Assembly (NCBI GenBank): GCA_947632535.1
Contig: CANRPR010000006.1
Span: forward strand, 1 to 49,911
Direction of reading: 5' to 3'
Source: an uncultured Clostridia bacterium
GTDB lineage: Bacteria; Bacillota; Clostridia; TANB77; CAG-508
DNA length: 49,911 nucleotides
The position numbers and the translations under genes are program-made. Within the stretch, counting starts at the first letter, position 1; each line of letters begins with the position of its first letter. The notes beneath the pieces are model-generated. The model was not told the DNA's origin, did not search any database, and saw only the letters and a program-made list of their open reading frames with translations. Shown here piece by piece: positions 23,981 through 31,056 of the stretch.

Positions 23981-23989
23981 GGGGGGGGG
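23981..23989. other. Run of nine G (C9 on the coding strand)
   Basis: Nine consecutive Gs begin three bases after the stop codon of the AT-hook gene, inside a flanking AAAAC/GTTTT inverted repeat. This is the longest G/C homopolymer in the window and stands out in an AT-rich genome. Confidence 0.8.
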
Positions 23990-23991
23990 TT

Positions 23992-24579
23992 TTAAAAATC
24001 GTCAAGGTCATCATCAAAATCGTCTTCGTCCTCTTCATCTTCATCAACAGGTTTCTTTGACTTTGCAGGCTTTTCAGTTTTCTTTGATTTCTTTGCTTTA
24101 GGCTTTTCCTCTTCCTCAAAATCGTCATCGTCAAAATCGTCATCTTCTTCTGTTCCGATGTCCTCAAAATCGTCAAAATCGTCCTCGTCTTCGTTATCGT
24201 CTGCAATAGGCTTATTCTGCTTTTTAACGGGCTTTTCTTCCTTAACGGTATCAGTATCAGCTACAACCTTTTTAGACGGTCTACCACGCTTGCGCTTCGG
24301 CTCTGTGGGTGTTTCTTCAACGGTTTCAGCTTTCTTTTCCTCTACTACCTTTTCAGGCTCTTTTTCTGCCTTTTCTACTTCTGCAACATCACCGCCGAAA
24401 CTCTTTTCAATTTCGGCAGCTGAAACAGTAGTTGGAAGTGCTTCGATAATTTCGTTTAGTGAGGCAGTAGTAAGCAAAGGGAAACGCTTTGCAATTTCCT
24501 GCCGTGCTTGCTTATCCGTGCCGTCCGTAAGAACTTTCAATGCTTCTACAAGCGTCCAGTATCTTTCCATTTTTGCCAT
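23992..24579 (-). CDS. Acidic AT-hook protein
   Basis: This 195-aa protein has an ordered N-terminal 65 residues (RYWTLVEALKVLTDGTDKQA; SLNEIIEALPTTVSAAEIEK), a linker with an AT-hook (EPKRKRGRPSKKVVAD) and then alternating strongly acidic (EDEDDFDDFEDIGTEEDDDF) and Lys-rich blocks, ending DDDLDDF. AT-hooks bind the minor groove of AT-rich DNA; acidic tails are common in phage SSBs and histone-like mimics. It follows the J-domain gene in the second early unit. AAAGGAGCTAATTATT precedes the ATG. DNA binding is inferred. Confidence 0.75.
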   Translation of the reverse strand: MAKMERYWTLVEALKVLTDGTDKQARQEIAKRFPLLTTASLNEIIEALPTTVSAAEIEKSFGGDVAEVEKAEKEPEKVVEEKKAETVEETPTEPKRKRGRPSKKVVADTDTVKEEKPVKKQNKPIADDNEDEDDFDDFEDIGTEEDDDFDDDDFEEEEKPKAKKSKKTEKPAKSKKPVDEDEEDEDDFDDDLDDF

Positions 24580-24630
24580 AATAATTAGCTCCTTTAATTA
24601 TTTTATTTTAATTGCTTTTACACAATTATT

Positions 24631-24915
24631 TTATATTTCAACTTCGCTATTATCAATTATTTTATATTTTTTTTCCACATAATAATCATTGCAAGCTGAT
24701 AATAAATAAATTCTATTTGCCGTATTTACAATATTAAAACAACGAGGAAAATTAAGAGTGTTTAAAGTGTATTCAGACAAACTACTTTTCATACTGTCAC
24801 CACTTATCCAAGTAATACCGAATTTATAACACTTTTCAAAAAAATCCTTTGCTTCGTTTTTATTTTTACAACAAACTGCACAATCAGCATTTATCAATAA
24901 TTCTATTTTGTACAT
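24631..24915 (-). CDS. Small NEAxDF-family protein, copy 1
   Basis: This 94-aa protein has two adjacent Cys (ADCAVCCKNKNEAKDFFEKC), then FGITWISGDSMKSSLSEYTL, a framework shared with the protein at 23649-23903. GGAGTAAAAAGAA precedes the ATG. It sits between the J-domain gene and the AT-hook gene. Function unknown. Confidence 0.6.
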   Translation of the reverse strand: MYKIELLINADCAVCCKNKNEAKDFFEKCYKFGITWISGDSMKSSLSEYTLNTLNFPRCFNIVNTANRIYLLSACNDYYVEKKYKIIDNSEVEI

Positions 24916-24969
24916 TTCTTTTTACTCCTGTTTTTTATTTCCCCGTATTGCCGATAGGTCAGCATTTTT

Positions 24970-25482
24970 TTACATTTCAGGTATTAATTTGTGTGAACTC
25001 ATTGAATAAGATTTACAGCCGTATTTTTCTTTTATTTCGTCAAGTGTCATTCTGCTATGATTTACAACGCTATCCTCAACTTTGTGCCAGTACCAAGCTT
25101 TCTTTTTACTCGCCCATCTAAATCCAAGTTCTTTTATTTTGTCTTTATATTTGAATGTGTTGCCCGTAAGCCATACCCATGTTCCGACTATATCTATATT
25201 GATTTCTTCGCAACCTGCAAGCGACTCTATTATTTTTCTGTATTCGGCAGCTACATTCTTGACATCTTCATATTTAACGCCTGTTTCTGAATTGTCTGCT
25301 GAACTGCTGAATTTATTCCAGTTGATTTCGTCAAATTGTTTGTTGAGCATTTTCATTTTTGCAGCCGCTTCTTTGTCGTTCGGATTAAGGTCTGGGTGAA
25401 ACTTTCTTGCAAGCTCCTTATATTTTTTCTTTACGTCTTCAACTGTTTTGCAATCTGCGAAAAATGTATTTTTGAGTTCCAT
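24970..25482 (-). CDS. J-domain hybrid protein
   Basis: This 170-aa protein begins with a short J-domain: VKKKYKELARKFHPDLNPND, with the HPD triad at residues 29-31. The rest is not a normal DnaJ: it has INIDIVGTWVWLTGNTFKYK and ELGFRWASKKKAWYWHKVED, a module often seen in mobile-element proteins (KxLGFRWxxKKKxWYW). It is the first gene after the second early promoter and has a strong GGAGG site. It could recruit host DnaK for replication or hijack it. Function beyond DnaK contact is unknown. Confidence 0.82.
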   Translation of the reverse strand: MELKNTFFADCKTVEDVKKKYKELARKFHPDLNPNDKEAAAKMKMLNKQFDEINWNKFSSSADNSETGVKYEDVKNVAAEYRKIIESLAGCEEINIDIVGTWVWLTGNTFKYKDKIKELGFRWASKKKAWYWHKVEDSVVNHSRMTLDEIKEKYGCKSYSMSSHKLIPEM

Positions 25483-25522
25483 AACTTAATTCCTCCGAAT
25501 TACTGTTTTTTATAACTGTTTT

Positions 25523-25535
25523 GGGGCTTTGCCCC
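25523..25535 (-). other. GC-rich hairpin in the 5' leader of the J-domain gene
   Basis: GGGGC-AAA-GCCCC lies in the leader between the promoter and the ribosome site. No U tract follows, so it is not a terminator; it may stabilise the early mRNA. Confidence 0.5.
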
Positions 25536-25555
25536 TTGCTTTATCTTACAATTAT

Positions 25556-25584
25556 ATTATAGCTGATTTCAGAATAAATGTCAA
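25556..25584 (-). promoter_or_regulatory. Early promoter A
   Basis: The reverse strand carries perfect TTGACA (25579-25584), a 17-base spacer and perfect TATAAT (25556-25561). It lies 74 bases before the J-domain gene. Upstream sequence (25576-25631) is almost identical to that of the 43.3 kb promoter. Confidence 0.88.
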
Positions 25585-25643
25585 TAGTTTTTGAGAAAAA
25601 AGTTATACAAAAGTTTTATGTTTTTATTGTATATATTATACAA
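25576..25643 (-). promoter_or_regulatory. Conserved early control element, copy A
   Basis: The 56 bases 25576-25631 match 43271-43326 without gaps except for one ten-base stretch. Just upstream lies a perfect palindrome TTGTATA-TAT-TATACAA (25627-25643), and a half-site TTATACAA recurs at 25603-25610. The arrangement suggests a common regulator acting at both early promoters. Confidence 0.75.
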
Positions 25644-25655
25644 TATAACAAAAAG

Positions 25656-26204
25656 CTATAAACTTTGCTTTTTTTTGTACTTTTCTTCATATTCTTGTCG
25701 GTCTGTTAGAATATTCGCCCAATTTATAGCTTTTTGTCTCTCTTGTGCTGCTTTCCGTTTTGGGCTCTGATTTGCTTTCATTATTCTGTCGCACATCTTT
25801 TTATAATGTTTTGCACAAACCTTTTTGCCGTCAACTCTCGGCTCATCGCAGTAAAGACACAAATTGTTTTTTTCTTTAAAATCGTGCTTTTCTTGGGTTC
25901 TGGCTCTCAGCTCTCTGTATCTTTCCATATCTCTTTTTTTATAATTTATATAACATTCATAACAACATATTGTACTTTTTTCTGCATATATAGGCTTTTT
26001 CCCGCAGTGAGTGCAAATCCCTTTTTCTTTATCTCTATAATACTTTTCCCTTTTGTGTTCAGCACTTTTCTTTTTCTGTTCTTCTGGCAAGTCTCGCCAT
26101 CTTCGCTCTTTTTTTACATAATCATTGATACAGTCAAGAAACTTGCAGTTAAAACAATCCATATTACATATTTGCTTTTTTGTCTTTGAAATTTTGTCGT
26201 TCAT
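25656..26204 (-). CDS. Cys-rich zinc-binding-like protein
   Basis: This 182-aa, basic protein has at least three zinc-like clusters: CNMDCFNCKFLDC near the start, GICTHCGKKPIYAE with CCYEC in the middle and NNLCLYCDEPRVDGKKVCAK further on. Arg/Lys-rich helices lie between. Similar proteins with CxxCG...C repeats are common in clostridial phages and mobile elements and are unassigned; nucleic-acid binding is likely. It is the last gene before early promoter A. AGGTGAATTGAA precedes the ATG. Confidence 0.72.
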   Translation of the reverse strand: MNDKISKTKKQICNMDCFNCKFLDCINDYVKKERRWRDLPEEQKKKSAEHKREKYYRDKEKGICTHCGKKPIYAEKSTICCYECYINYKKRDMERYRELRARTQEKHDFKEKNNLCLYCDEPRVDGKKVCAKHYKKMCDRIMKANQSPKRKAAQERQKAINWANILTDRQEYEEKYKKKQSL

Positions 26205-26231
26205 TTCAATTCACCTCATTTTATTATTTTT

Positions 26232-26471
26232 TTAAATATCTAAATCAATTAGCATATTTAATAATTCACGATATTGCCAAGAACTTAACCGCAAACTGCT
26301 TCCGTGCTTATACACATAGTTTACTTTTCCTGTTTCGTCATCTTTGTATGCCGTCCGCTGTGTTATGCAGATTTTACCGTTTTCCATCGTACTCACAATA
26401 ATTGATAAGTGTGGATTTATTTCGTAACAGCCGACTGGACGATATTTCTTTTTTATTTGCTTATTTTTCAT
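26232..26471 (-). CDS. Hypothetical protein, possibly PC4-like
   Basis: This 79-aa protein has a beta-rich body (NPHLSIIVSTMENGKICITQ; VYKHGSSLRLSSWQYRELLN) that ends in a helix. The order of strands, then GxSLxLSxxQWxxL-like helix, resembles the PC4/YdbC ssDNA-binding fold. This is only a pattern match. It follows ThyX in the early operon. Confidence 0.6.
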   Translation of the reverse strand: MKNKQIKKKYRPVGCYEINPHLSIIVSTMENGKICITQRTAYKDDETGKVNYVYKHGSSLRLSSWQYRELLNMLIDLDI

Positions 26472-26482
26472 ATTTGTTTTTT

Positions 26483-27127
26483 TTACTCCTCGATTTTAAT
26501 ATCATCAAAAATAATTGGTATCTTTTCTTGCAATTCTTTTAAAAGCGGTATCGTTATTTGCCGCATTTGTGGGTGTGCATTTTTAGCCGTTCTTAATTTA
26601 AAGAAATGCCGCCACTCTGTATAGTTTGTGGTCATTACTAATTCAGTTTTTAAAGAATTTGGTAAAACGGCTCTTGCTTCCTGTGGAGTCGCTCCGTTTT
26701 TAATTAATTCAAAATAACACTTTTCTGCCTGCTTAGCCTGTTCTTTCCACAACTGATAAGCCCATCTATCCTCACTTTTATTTTCATCAAATAACGGCTT
26801 TATATACGTTATTTCATTATCGAATTTATCTAAGACATAATTACAATATCTCGTACTTTCCTGTGCATAGCTCGCCAGTCTATGTCTTACGATTTCGTGA
26901 GATACCCCTCTGTCAACTACAAACTTCACTGATAAAAAACTATGCTCAATTATAGCTGAATGATTATTTGCAATTAAATTAGCAACGAATTTCTTTGCAC
27001 TATCATCTGTAATATTATTTTCGGATTTATAACAAGTACGTCCGACCTTTTCAATAAATTTTAATTCATTAATCCCACCGTCTGAAATTGGCGTTAATAT
27101 TTCATAATAAGGTTCAATTATTTTCAT
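26483..27127 (-). CDS. thyX: Flavin-dependent thymidylate synthase
   Basis: This 214-aa protein has the ThyX motif RHRLASYAQESTRYCNY at residues 81-97, with the RHR triad and downstream Arg94, plus NHSAIIEHSFLSVKFVVDRG and RAVLPNSLKTELVMTTNYTE, all conserved in the family. It makes dTMP from dUMP with FAD/NADPH, boosting thymidine supply for an AT-rich genome. The start is the ATG at 27127 after GAGGTGCAAGACG; an in-frame upstream start is five residues longer. It lies in the early operon. Confidence 0.96.
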   Translation of the reverse strand: MKIIEPYYEILTPISDGGINELKFIEKVGRTCYKSENNITDDSAKKFVANLIANNHSAIIEHSFLSVKFVVDRGVSHEIVRHRLASYAQESTRYCNYVLDKFDNEITYIKPLFDENKSEDRWAYQLWKEQAKQAEKCYFELIKNGATPQEARAVLPNSLKTELVMTTNYTEWRHFFKLRTAKNAHPQMRQITIPLLKELQEKIPIIFDDIKIEE

Positions 27128-27341
27128 CGTCTTGCACCTCATTGAATATATTTAAATTTTTACATTTTTCAAAAAGATTTTCTGCTTGATTTTCTGTTAA
27201 TGTACCTTGTTTAACACCAAATGTAATAGTTTCTTTTATTTCATCATAGCTTTTGATATTAAAACATTTAAATATAAACAATAAAAGTAAATCATATGTA
27301 TCTAAATTAGAGTAATTTTTAAAAACATTATTTTCATTCAT
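27114..27341 (-). CDS. Hypothetical small helical protein
   Basis: This 75-aa acidic, helical protein contains LDTYDLLLLFIFKCFNIKSY and GVKQGTLTENQAENLFEKCK. Its start overlaps the previous stop and its end overlaps the thyX start, showing coupling. No family is recognised. Confidence 0.62.
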   Translation of the reverse strand: MNENNVFKNYSNLDTYDLLLLFIFKCFNIKSYDEIKETITFGVKQGTLTENQAENLFEKCKNLNIFNEVQDDENN

Positions 27342-27519
27342 TTGCTTTGTCCTCTATTATTTCAATTATTTTTTCAAAGCACATTGATTTTTCTGTTTTT
27401 ATTATATCTGATAAAATAGTTTTTTTATTTTCTGCACATTCTTTTTCAATTAATTTAATTCTGTTTTTCGTATATTCTATCTGATTAAGAATTAACGCAT
27501 ATTTTTCTTCATTCTTCAT
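27334..27519 (-). CDS. Small coiled-coil protein
   Basis: A 61-aa helical, charged protein (YALILNQIEYTKNRIKLIEK; CFEKIIEIIEDKANE). The ATG at 27519 is preceded by AAGGTGTCTCAAAA; the longer frame begins inside the upstream gap and is less likely. It overlaps the next gene by ATGA-type coupling. Function unknown. Confidence 0.6.
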   Translation of the reverse strand: MKNEEKYALILNQIEYTKNRIKLIEKECAENKKTILSDIIKTEKSMCFEKIIEIIEDKANE

Positions 27520-27535
27520 TTTTGAGACACCTTTT

Positions 27536-27886
27536 TTATCCTTTCGGAACAATTGTTACAATGTGTATTGTATAAGGACGGTCAAACATACTTGAAAACT
27601 CAGCACCAAAATTTTCTTTATTTGCATTATAACTATGCTTTATTTCGAAGTTTGTTATTAAATAATTTTCTGTATTATATTGTTTAGAAAATTCAGAAAA
27701 TGTGTATTGATAACTCTGCCCGTCAAAAACAATATAAATATTATCTGTAATTTTAATATAGCCATTTATAAACCGTTTTAAATTGATTTTTTCTCCGCTT
27801 TTTATTTTGTTGACATCTGCAATTAACTTTTTAGAATAAAGTAATCCAGTATCAGAAAATAAATTATTTTTATTTTTACATTTCAT
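27536..27886 (-). CDS. Hypothetical protein
   Basis: This 116-aa protein starts at the ATG at 27886, preceded by GGTGGAGAAAG; it overlaps the end of the upstream gene. The sequence is beta-rich in the middle (FINGYIKITDNIYIVFDGQS) with YTIHIVTIVPKG at the end. The style resembles the phage proteins that share LYSKKLIADVNKIKSGE, but no family or function is known. Confidence 0.62.
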   Translation of the reverse strand: MKCKNKNNLFSDTGLLYSKKLIADVNKIKSGEKINLKRFINGYIKITDNIYIVFDGQSYQYTFSEFSKQYNTENYLITNFEIKHSYNANKENFGAEFSSMFDRPYTIHIVTIVPKG

Positions 27887-28265
27887 CTTTCTCCACCATT
27901 TCTGTTGCTGGTACGTCAAATCCTATCCAGTATCTATTACTTGAATAGTTTTTAATGCTGTTTGGCGGTACAACCACAAATCCTAAATCTTTAAACCATT
28001 TAGCAACACTTTTACTTGGACAAAGCATACCTTGATATTTATTATTGTGTTTTATAGAAATTTCATTGAAAAAGTCCAAAAGAAGTCCATTAATCCAATC
28101 TATATCTGACATTGTTAATTCACTTTTAAGAAATTCTGTTTTGTCATCTTTCAAAAGTGGTGATAAATGATTTTCCGCTTTTTTTATCAATCCTTTTTTT
28201 CTTTTATGTCCATTTTTAATTTTCACCACCCTCAATACCAAAAATAACTTTAAATGTTTTTTCAA
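27876..28265 (-). CDS. YWIGF-family paralogue 2 (start uncertain, probable frameshift)
   Basis: The 129-codon frame shares YQGMLCPSKSVAKWFKDLGF, then VVVPPNS and NRYWIGFDVPA, with the protein at 29507-29845 (LRGIFCFDKNVAEYFKKIGF; NYWIGFGPP). The natural-looking start, ATG at 28213 (MDIKEKK, like MDIEKKKN of the paralogue), is out of frame by one base in an A7 run (28194-28200). In-frame initiation would need a GTG near 28226 or TTG at 28265, neither with a good ribosome site. Function unknown. Confidence 0.6.
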   Translation of the reverse strand: MKKHLKLFLVLRVVKIKNGHKRKKGLIKKAENHLSPLLKDDKTEFLKSELTMSDIDWINGLLLDFFNEISIKHNNKYQGMLCPSKSVAKWFKDLGFVVVPPNSIKNYSSNRYWIGFDVPATEMVEKDEM

Positions 28266-28554
28266 AAGTCAATTGCAAATTCGCTATATTCATTGTATTT
28301 GTTTCGCCCTCGACCGTCAGCTTGCATTCTCCCTCACGGTCTATTTGTATTGTTTTTATTTGTACATATCCTAAATTTATTTTTTCATCACTATCTGCAA
28401 ACCTTATAACACATCTTACTTGCTTACCGATTTCAGGCTCTATTCTTATCCAGTTAGCTATTTCTGAAAATGGAAACCGAAAACGCACAGTGGAAGTACC
28501 ATCTTTTTTTGTGTTTGAATTGTCGAATATTCCGACTACAATTATTTTTTGCAT
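28216..28554 (-). CDS. Hypothetical beta-rich protein
   Basis: This 112-aa protein is predicted to be beta-rich (STVRFRFPFSEIANWIRIEP; VRCVIRFADSDEKINLGYVQ; ECKLTVEGETNTMNIANLQL) and may be an OB-fold-like or accessory replication protein. AGAAAGGAAAATAATT precedes the ATG. It lies directly after the nuclease-like gene. No family is recognised. Confidence 0.63.
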   Translation of the reverse strand: MQKIIVVGIFDNSNTKKDGTSTVRFRFPFSEIANWIRIEPEIGKQVRCVIRFADSDEKINLGYVQIKTIQIDREGECKLTVEGETNTMNIANLQLTFEKTFKVIFGIEGGEN

Positions 28555-28556
28555 AA

Positions 28557-29018
28557 TTATTTTCCTTTCTTGTTTTTATATCTTTGTTCCCGTTCTGCAA
28601 TCATTTTACTGCGTACTTTCTCACGATTACCCGAACGGATAACAGGCTTTTTATTTTCATTTTCAACAACGCAAAATATATCATCGTCATAGCGGTTTTT
28701 TATTTCGCCTGTTTTCAAGTATTCTGCAATCTGCGGAACGTCCTGCAATCGCATTGAAACTATTATTGCACCACCAATAAACTGATTAATAAACAACGGT
28801 AATTTGTGTGCGACCGCAGCGTTATAAAACAAAGTATTCAAATCTGCCTGTTTTATTGTAATTTGATTTCCATCTGTTGATTTTAATTGTGCTATTAAAT
28901 GTTCATTCTGTCCGTCCTCTTTTATAACGCCGTTTCCGCTTCCTGCAACACCTTTCATTCCAAGCGACCGCATTAACTCTTTTTCGTTTTTGAACCAATA
29001 TTTAACCTGTCTTTTCAT
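28557..29018 (-). CDS. PD-(D/E)XK-like nuclease / resolvase-fold protein
   Basis: This 153-aa protein contains GMKGVAGSGNGVIKEDGQNE followed by LIAQLKSTDGNQITIKQADL, the GSG...E...Q-x-K layout of restriction-like nucleases used as resolvases or Mrr/RecU-type enzymes; the final Q-x-K-S/T and ITIKQADL helix fit well. The Asp of the motif may be replaced by Glu. A basic tail ends RYKNKKGK. It stands near a RuvC-like gene, so the phage may carry two junction- or DNA-processing nucleases. Activity is inferred. Confidence 0.65.
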   Translation of the reverse strand: MKRQVKYWFKNEKELMRSLGMKGVAGSGNGVIKEDGQNEHLIAQLKSTDGNQITIKQADLNTLFYNAAVAHKLPLFINQFIGGAIIVSMRLQDVPQIAEYLKTGEIKNRYDDDIFCVVENENKKPVIRSGNREKVRSKMIAEREQRYKNKKGK

Positions 29019-29029
29019 ATACTTTTATT

Positions 29030-29215
29030 TTATATTTCAGAATAAACTTTCCGCTTGCAATTTGGACATTCTGATATACAGTAACAATCATTACGGCAGC
29101 CACTTTCTGTTTTATATTCATTTTTATTTGCTATGAATTCGCAGCCACAATAATTACAATGAAATTCTTTTTTTTGAATTGCTTCTAAATCTGCACCTTG
29201 TTTTATTATTTCCAT
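29030..29215 (-). CDS. Small zinc-ribbon protein, paralogue 2
   Basis: This 61-aa protein has two knuckles, EFHCNYCGCEFIANKNEY and CYCISECPNCKRKVY, with MEIIKQGADLEAIQKKE at the start. The start and knuckles are shared with the 65-aa protein at 40806-41003 (MKIIKQGKELNTKIERK; CCGICGCEYIAEQGEYY), so they are paralogues 12 kb apart. The likely role is zinc-mediated binding; target unknown. Confidence 0.7.
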   Translation of the reverse strand: MEIIKQGADLEAIQKKEFHCNYCGCEFIANKNEYKTESGCRNDCYCISECPNCKRKVYSEI

Positions 29216-29240
29216 TTTTTAATTTTCCTTTCTTTTAATT

Positions 29241-29504
29241 TCAATTAATATATTTATGCATTCTTACATATCTATTTATTTTATCTTTTGTTGGCATTGA
29301 TTTTTCATATTCTTCCCATTCTTCTTTTGAAGTTTTAACATTAATCCACTGCTTACAGTTTGGACATCTCATATTACAATAATATTCATATGGAAGATTA
29401 CATTTATATTCACGTCTATATACTCTATATTCATTTTTTTGCGCTATAAATTCATAACCGCAATTTTCACAACAAAATTTCTTTTCGTTTTCATTTACAA
29501 ACAC
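29241..29504 (-). CDS. Small zinc-ribbon protein, paralogue 3
   Basis: This 87-aa protein shares CCENCGYEFIAQKNEYRVY and YYCNMRCPNCKQWINVKT with its neighbours at 29030 and 40806, plus a charged 30-residue tail. It starts at GTG (29504) with GGAGAATTAAAA before. Adjacent to paralogue 2, it suggests local duplication. Confidence 0.68.
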   Translation of the reverse strand: MFVNENEKKFCCENCGYEFIAQKNEYRVYRREYKCNLPYEYYCNMRCPNCKQWINVKTSKEEWEEYEKSMPTKDKINRYVRMHKYIN

Positions 29505-29506
29505 TT

Positions 29507-29845
29507 TTAATTCTCCTCTCTAATTTTCTTCCTTATTTTCGGCGGTCCAAAACCTATCCAATAATTAACGCTCAGCCGGCGAAGATTCTCACTTGGAGAA
29601 ATAACCACAAAACCTATTTTTTTAAAATATTCAGCAACATTTTTATCAAAGCAAAATATCCCACGAAGACTTTTGAAATTTCCTTTTATAATGTCATCAT
29701 AAAATTGCTTGTTGATAACCCAAATACAAGAAACTTCTTCTATTGTTAGTTTGCTTTTGCTGAATTCTTTATTTTCATTTGCAATAATTTTGTTGATTTT
29801 TTTTATTGATTCTAAAATTAAATTTTTCTTTTTTTCTATATCCAT
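29507..29845 (-). CDS. YWIGF-family paralogue 1
   Basis: This 112-aa, basic, helical protein has LESIKKINKIIANENKEFSK at the start, LRGIFCFDKNVAEYFKKIGF, VVISPSENLRRLSVNYWIGF and an end PPKIRKKIREEN. It is the intact relative of 27876-28265. The ATG at 29845 follows GAGGAGAATTGAAA. It lies just after the RuvC-like gene. Function unknown. Confidence 0.65.
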   Translation of the reverse strand: MDIEKKKNLILESIKKINKIIANENKEFSKSKLTIEEVSCIWVINKQFYDDIIKGNFKSLRGIFCFDKNVAEYFKKIGFVVISPSENLRRLSVNYWIGFGPPKIRKKIREEN

Positions 29846-29847
29846 TT

Positions 29848-30357
29848 TCAATTCTCCTCTTTAAAAAGCTTTGGATTTTTATTAAAATTCAATCCGCTTA
29901 TCGCTATACAAATAGAGTCTGCTATATCGTCACAAAAATAATAATTATATCGCTTTAAAATATATTCTACTGATACATCTTTATCACCTTGTTTTTTGCC
30001 CTTTTTATGACCGCAAACTCTCGCTTTCCACGAAGCTGTATCTACCGAATATACTTTATGTGGAAAACAGCTATCAACTATTTGTGCCACTAATGCGCCT
30101 GTTGATTTTATATAATCATATGAAATAAATTTTTGAGAAAATAAACGTATTCTTTCGCAAATAATTAAATCAGGATTATATTTATTACAGATGTCACACA
30201 TAGTTTGATATATTTTTGTCCGCATTTCTGTTTTTGATTTTGCTTTTTTAAAATCTAAATTAAAACAATTAATTATTTCTGCATTTTCTACTGTATCACC
30301 TTTTACAATTGCTATTCCTGTATTTGTATAACTTTCATCAATTCCTATTATTATCAT
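29848..30357 (-). CDS. RuvC-like Holliday-junction resolvase
   Basis: This 169-aa protein starts IIIGIDESYTNTGIAIVKGD with Asp7 as the first catalytic residue, has PDLIICERIRLF with Glu68, and FCDDIADSICIAISGL with Asp143/144/147. This is the RuvC/RNase H-fold layout. It would resolve branched replication intermediates before packaging. It lies between a zinc/paralogue cluster and small genes in the early operon. GGAAGAAAATAA precedes the ATG. Confidence 0.88.
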   Translation of the reverse strand: MIIIGIDESYTNTGIAIVKGDTVENAEIINCFNLDFKKAKSKTEMRTKIYQTMCDICNKYNPDLIICERIRLFSQKFISYDYIKSTGALVAQIVDSCFPHKVYSVDTASWKARVCGHKKGKKQGDKDVSVEYILKRYNYYFCDDIADSICIAISGLNFNKNPKLFKEEN

Positions 30358-30503
30358 TTATTTTCTTCCTGTACCCATTTTGACATTTCTTTTATTGCAT
30401 TTACTATATCTTCATTTTTTAAAATTTCTGTTTTTATATCTTGCATTAATTTTTCCTGAAAATTTTGATGTTCCGCATTTTCTATTATTTCAAATAATTT
30501 CAT
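30354..30503 (-). CDS. Small helical protein before the resolvase gene
   Basis: A 49-aa frame begins at the ATG at 30503 (KLFEIIENAEHQNFQEKLMQ) and ends with a TGA overlapping the resolvase start, so coupling is likely. It also overlaps the upstream gene. It is purely helical and charged; function unknown. Confidence 0.55.
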   Translation of the reverse strand: MKLFEIIENAEHQNFQEKLMQDIKTEILKNEDIVNAIKEMSKWVQEENK

Positions 30504-30706
30504 TTTATTTGTGATAACTTTTCCCATTCTGCAAAATCCTCACTATCAAAATTATTTTTCATTGAATGTATTGCTATCCAATCATAAACATCAAAAACAT
30601 CTTTTATTTTAAAGTTTTTCATTTTTCTAACTGGATAATTATATCGGTCTGAAAAATATTTTATTGAATAATGTAAAAACCTTTTCTTTTTAATTCGCTT
30701 ATTCAT
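30500..30706 (-). CDS. Small basic protein
   Basis: This 68-aa protein has a basic start (NKRIKKKRFLHYSIKYFSDR) and an acidic end (SMKNNFDSEDFAEWEKLSQ). It overlaps both neighbours by a few bases. The N-terminus could bind nucleic acid; no family is recognised. Confidence 0.6.
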   Translation of the reverse strand: MNKRIKKKRFLHYSIKYFSDRYNYPVRKMKNFKIKDVFDVYDWIAIHSMKNNFDSEDFAEWEKLSQIK

Positions 30707-30869
30707 TTTTGTCCTCGCTTTCTGTTTCTTTTTTTAGCTGCTTTTTAATTTCTGTAATTTCATCAAACAAATTATAATTTTTATTTCTGCATTTTTCATT
30801 TGCATTTATTTTGTTTAATATATTTTTCAATTCCGTTCCTGCTAAAACAGCAAAATTAAAGTTATCCAT
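30699..30869 (-). CDS. Small helical protein
   Basis: A 56-aa frame from the ATG at 30869 (DNFNFAVLAGTELKNILNKI) to a TAA overlapping the next start. It is charged and helical (EITEIKKQLKKETESEDKNE). Operon context supports a real gene; its function is unknown. Confidence 0.55.
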   Translation of the reverse strand: MDNFNFAVLAGTELKNILNKINANEKCRNKNYNLFDEITEIKKQLKKETESEDKNE

Positions 30870-31052
30870 TTATTTTATTCCTTTTATATCATATTCAAAT
30901 TGTTTTTCCCATGAAAATATTTCAAGTGCTTTTGCTAATTCTTGACTGCTTACCAATTGACTCTTTGCAACGGATTTTAATTTTGCTATGCCCTCACTTA
31001 GTGACTTTTTATTCTGTTTTATCCAACTATTCACAAAGTCAATATTCTTCAT
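30870..31052 (-). CDS. Small helical protein
   Basis: This 60-aa protein (VNSWIKQNKKSLSEGIAKLK; AKALEIFSWEKQFEYDIKG) is helical and basic, with GGAGTAGGTGAAAAA before the ATG. It follows the Cas4-like gene. Function unknown. Confidence 0.58.
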   Translation of the reverse strand: MKNIDFVNSWIKQNKKSLSEGIAKLKSVAKSQLVSSQELAKALEIFSWEKQFEYDIKGIK

Positions 31053-31056
31053 TTTT

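Noticed and set aside
23973-24206. Minus-strand Lys/Thr-rich frame within the AT-hook gene
   Set aside because: It is an alternative frame of an acidic Asp/Glu codon run with no start site and ends in the C9 tract.
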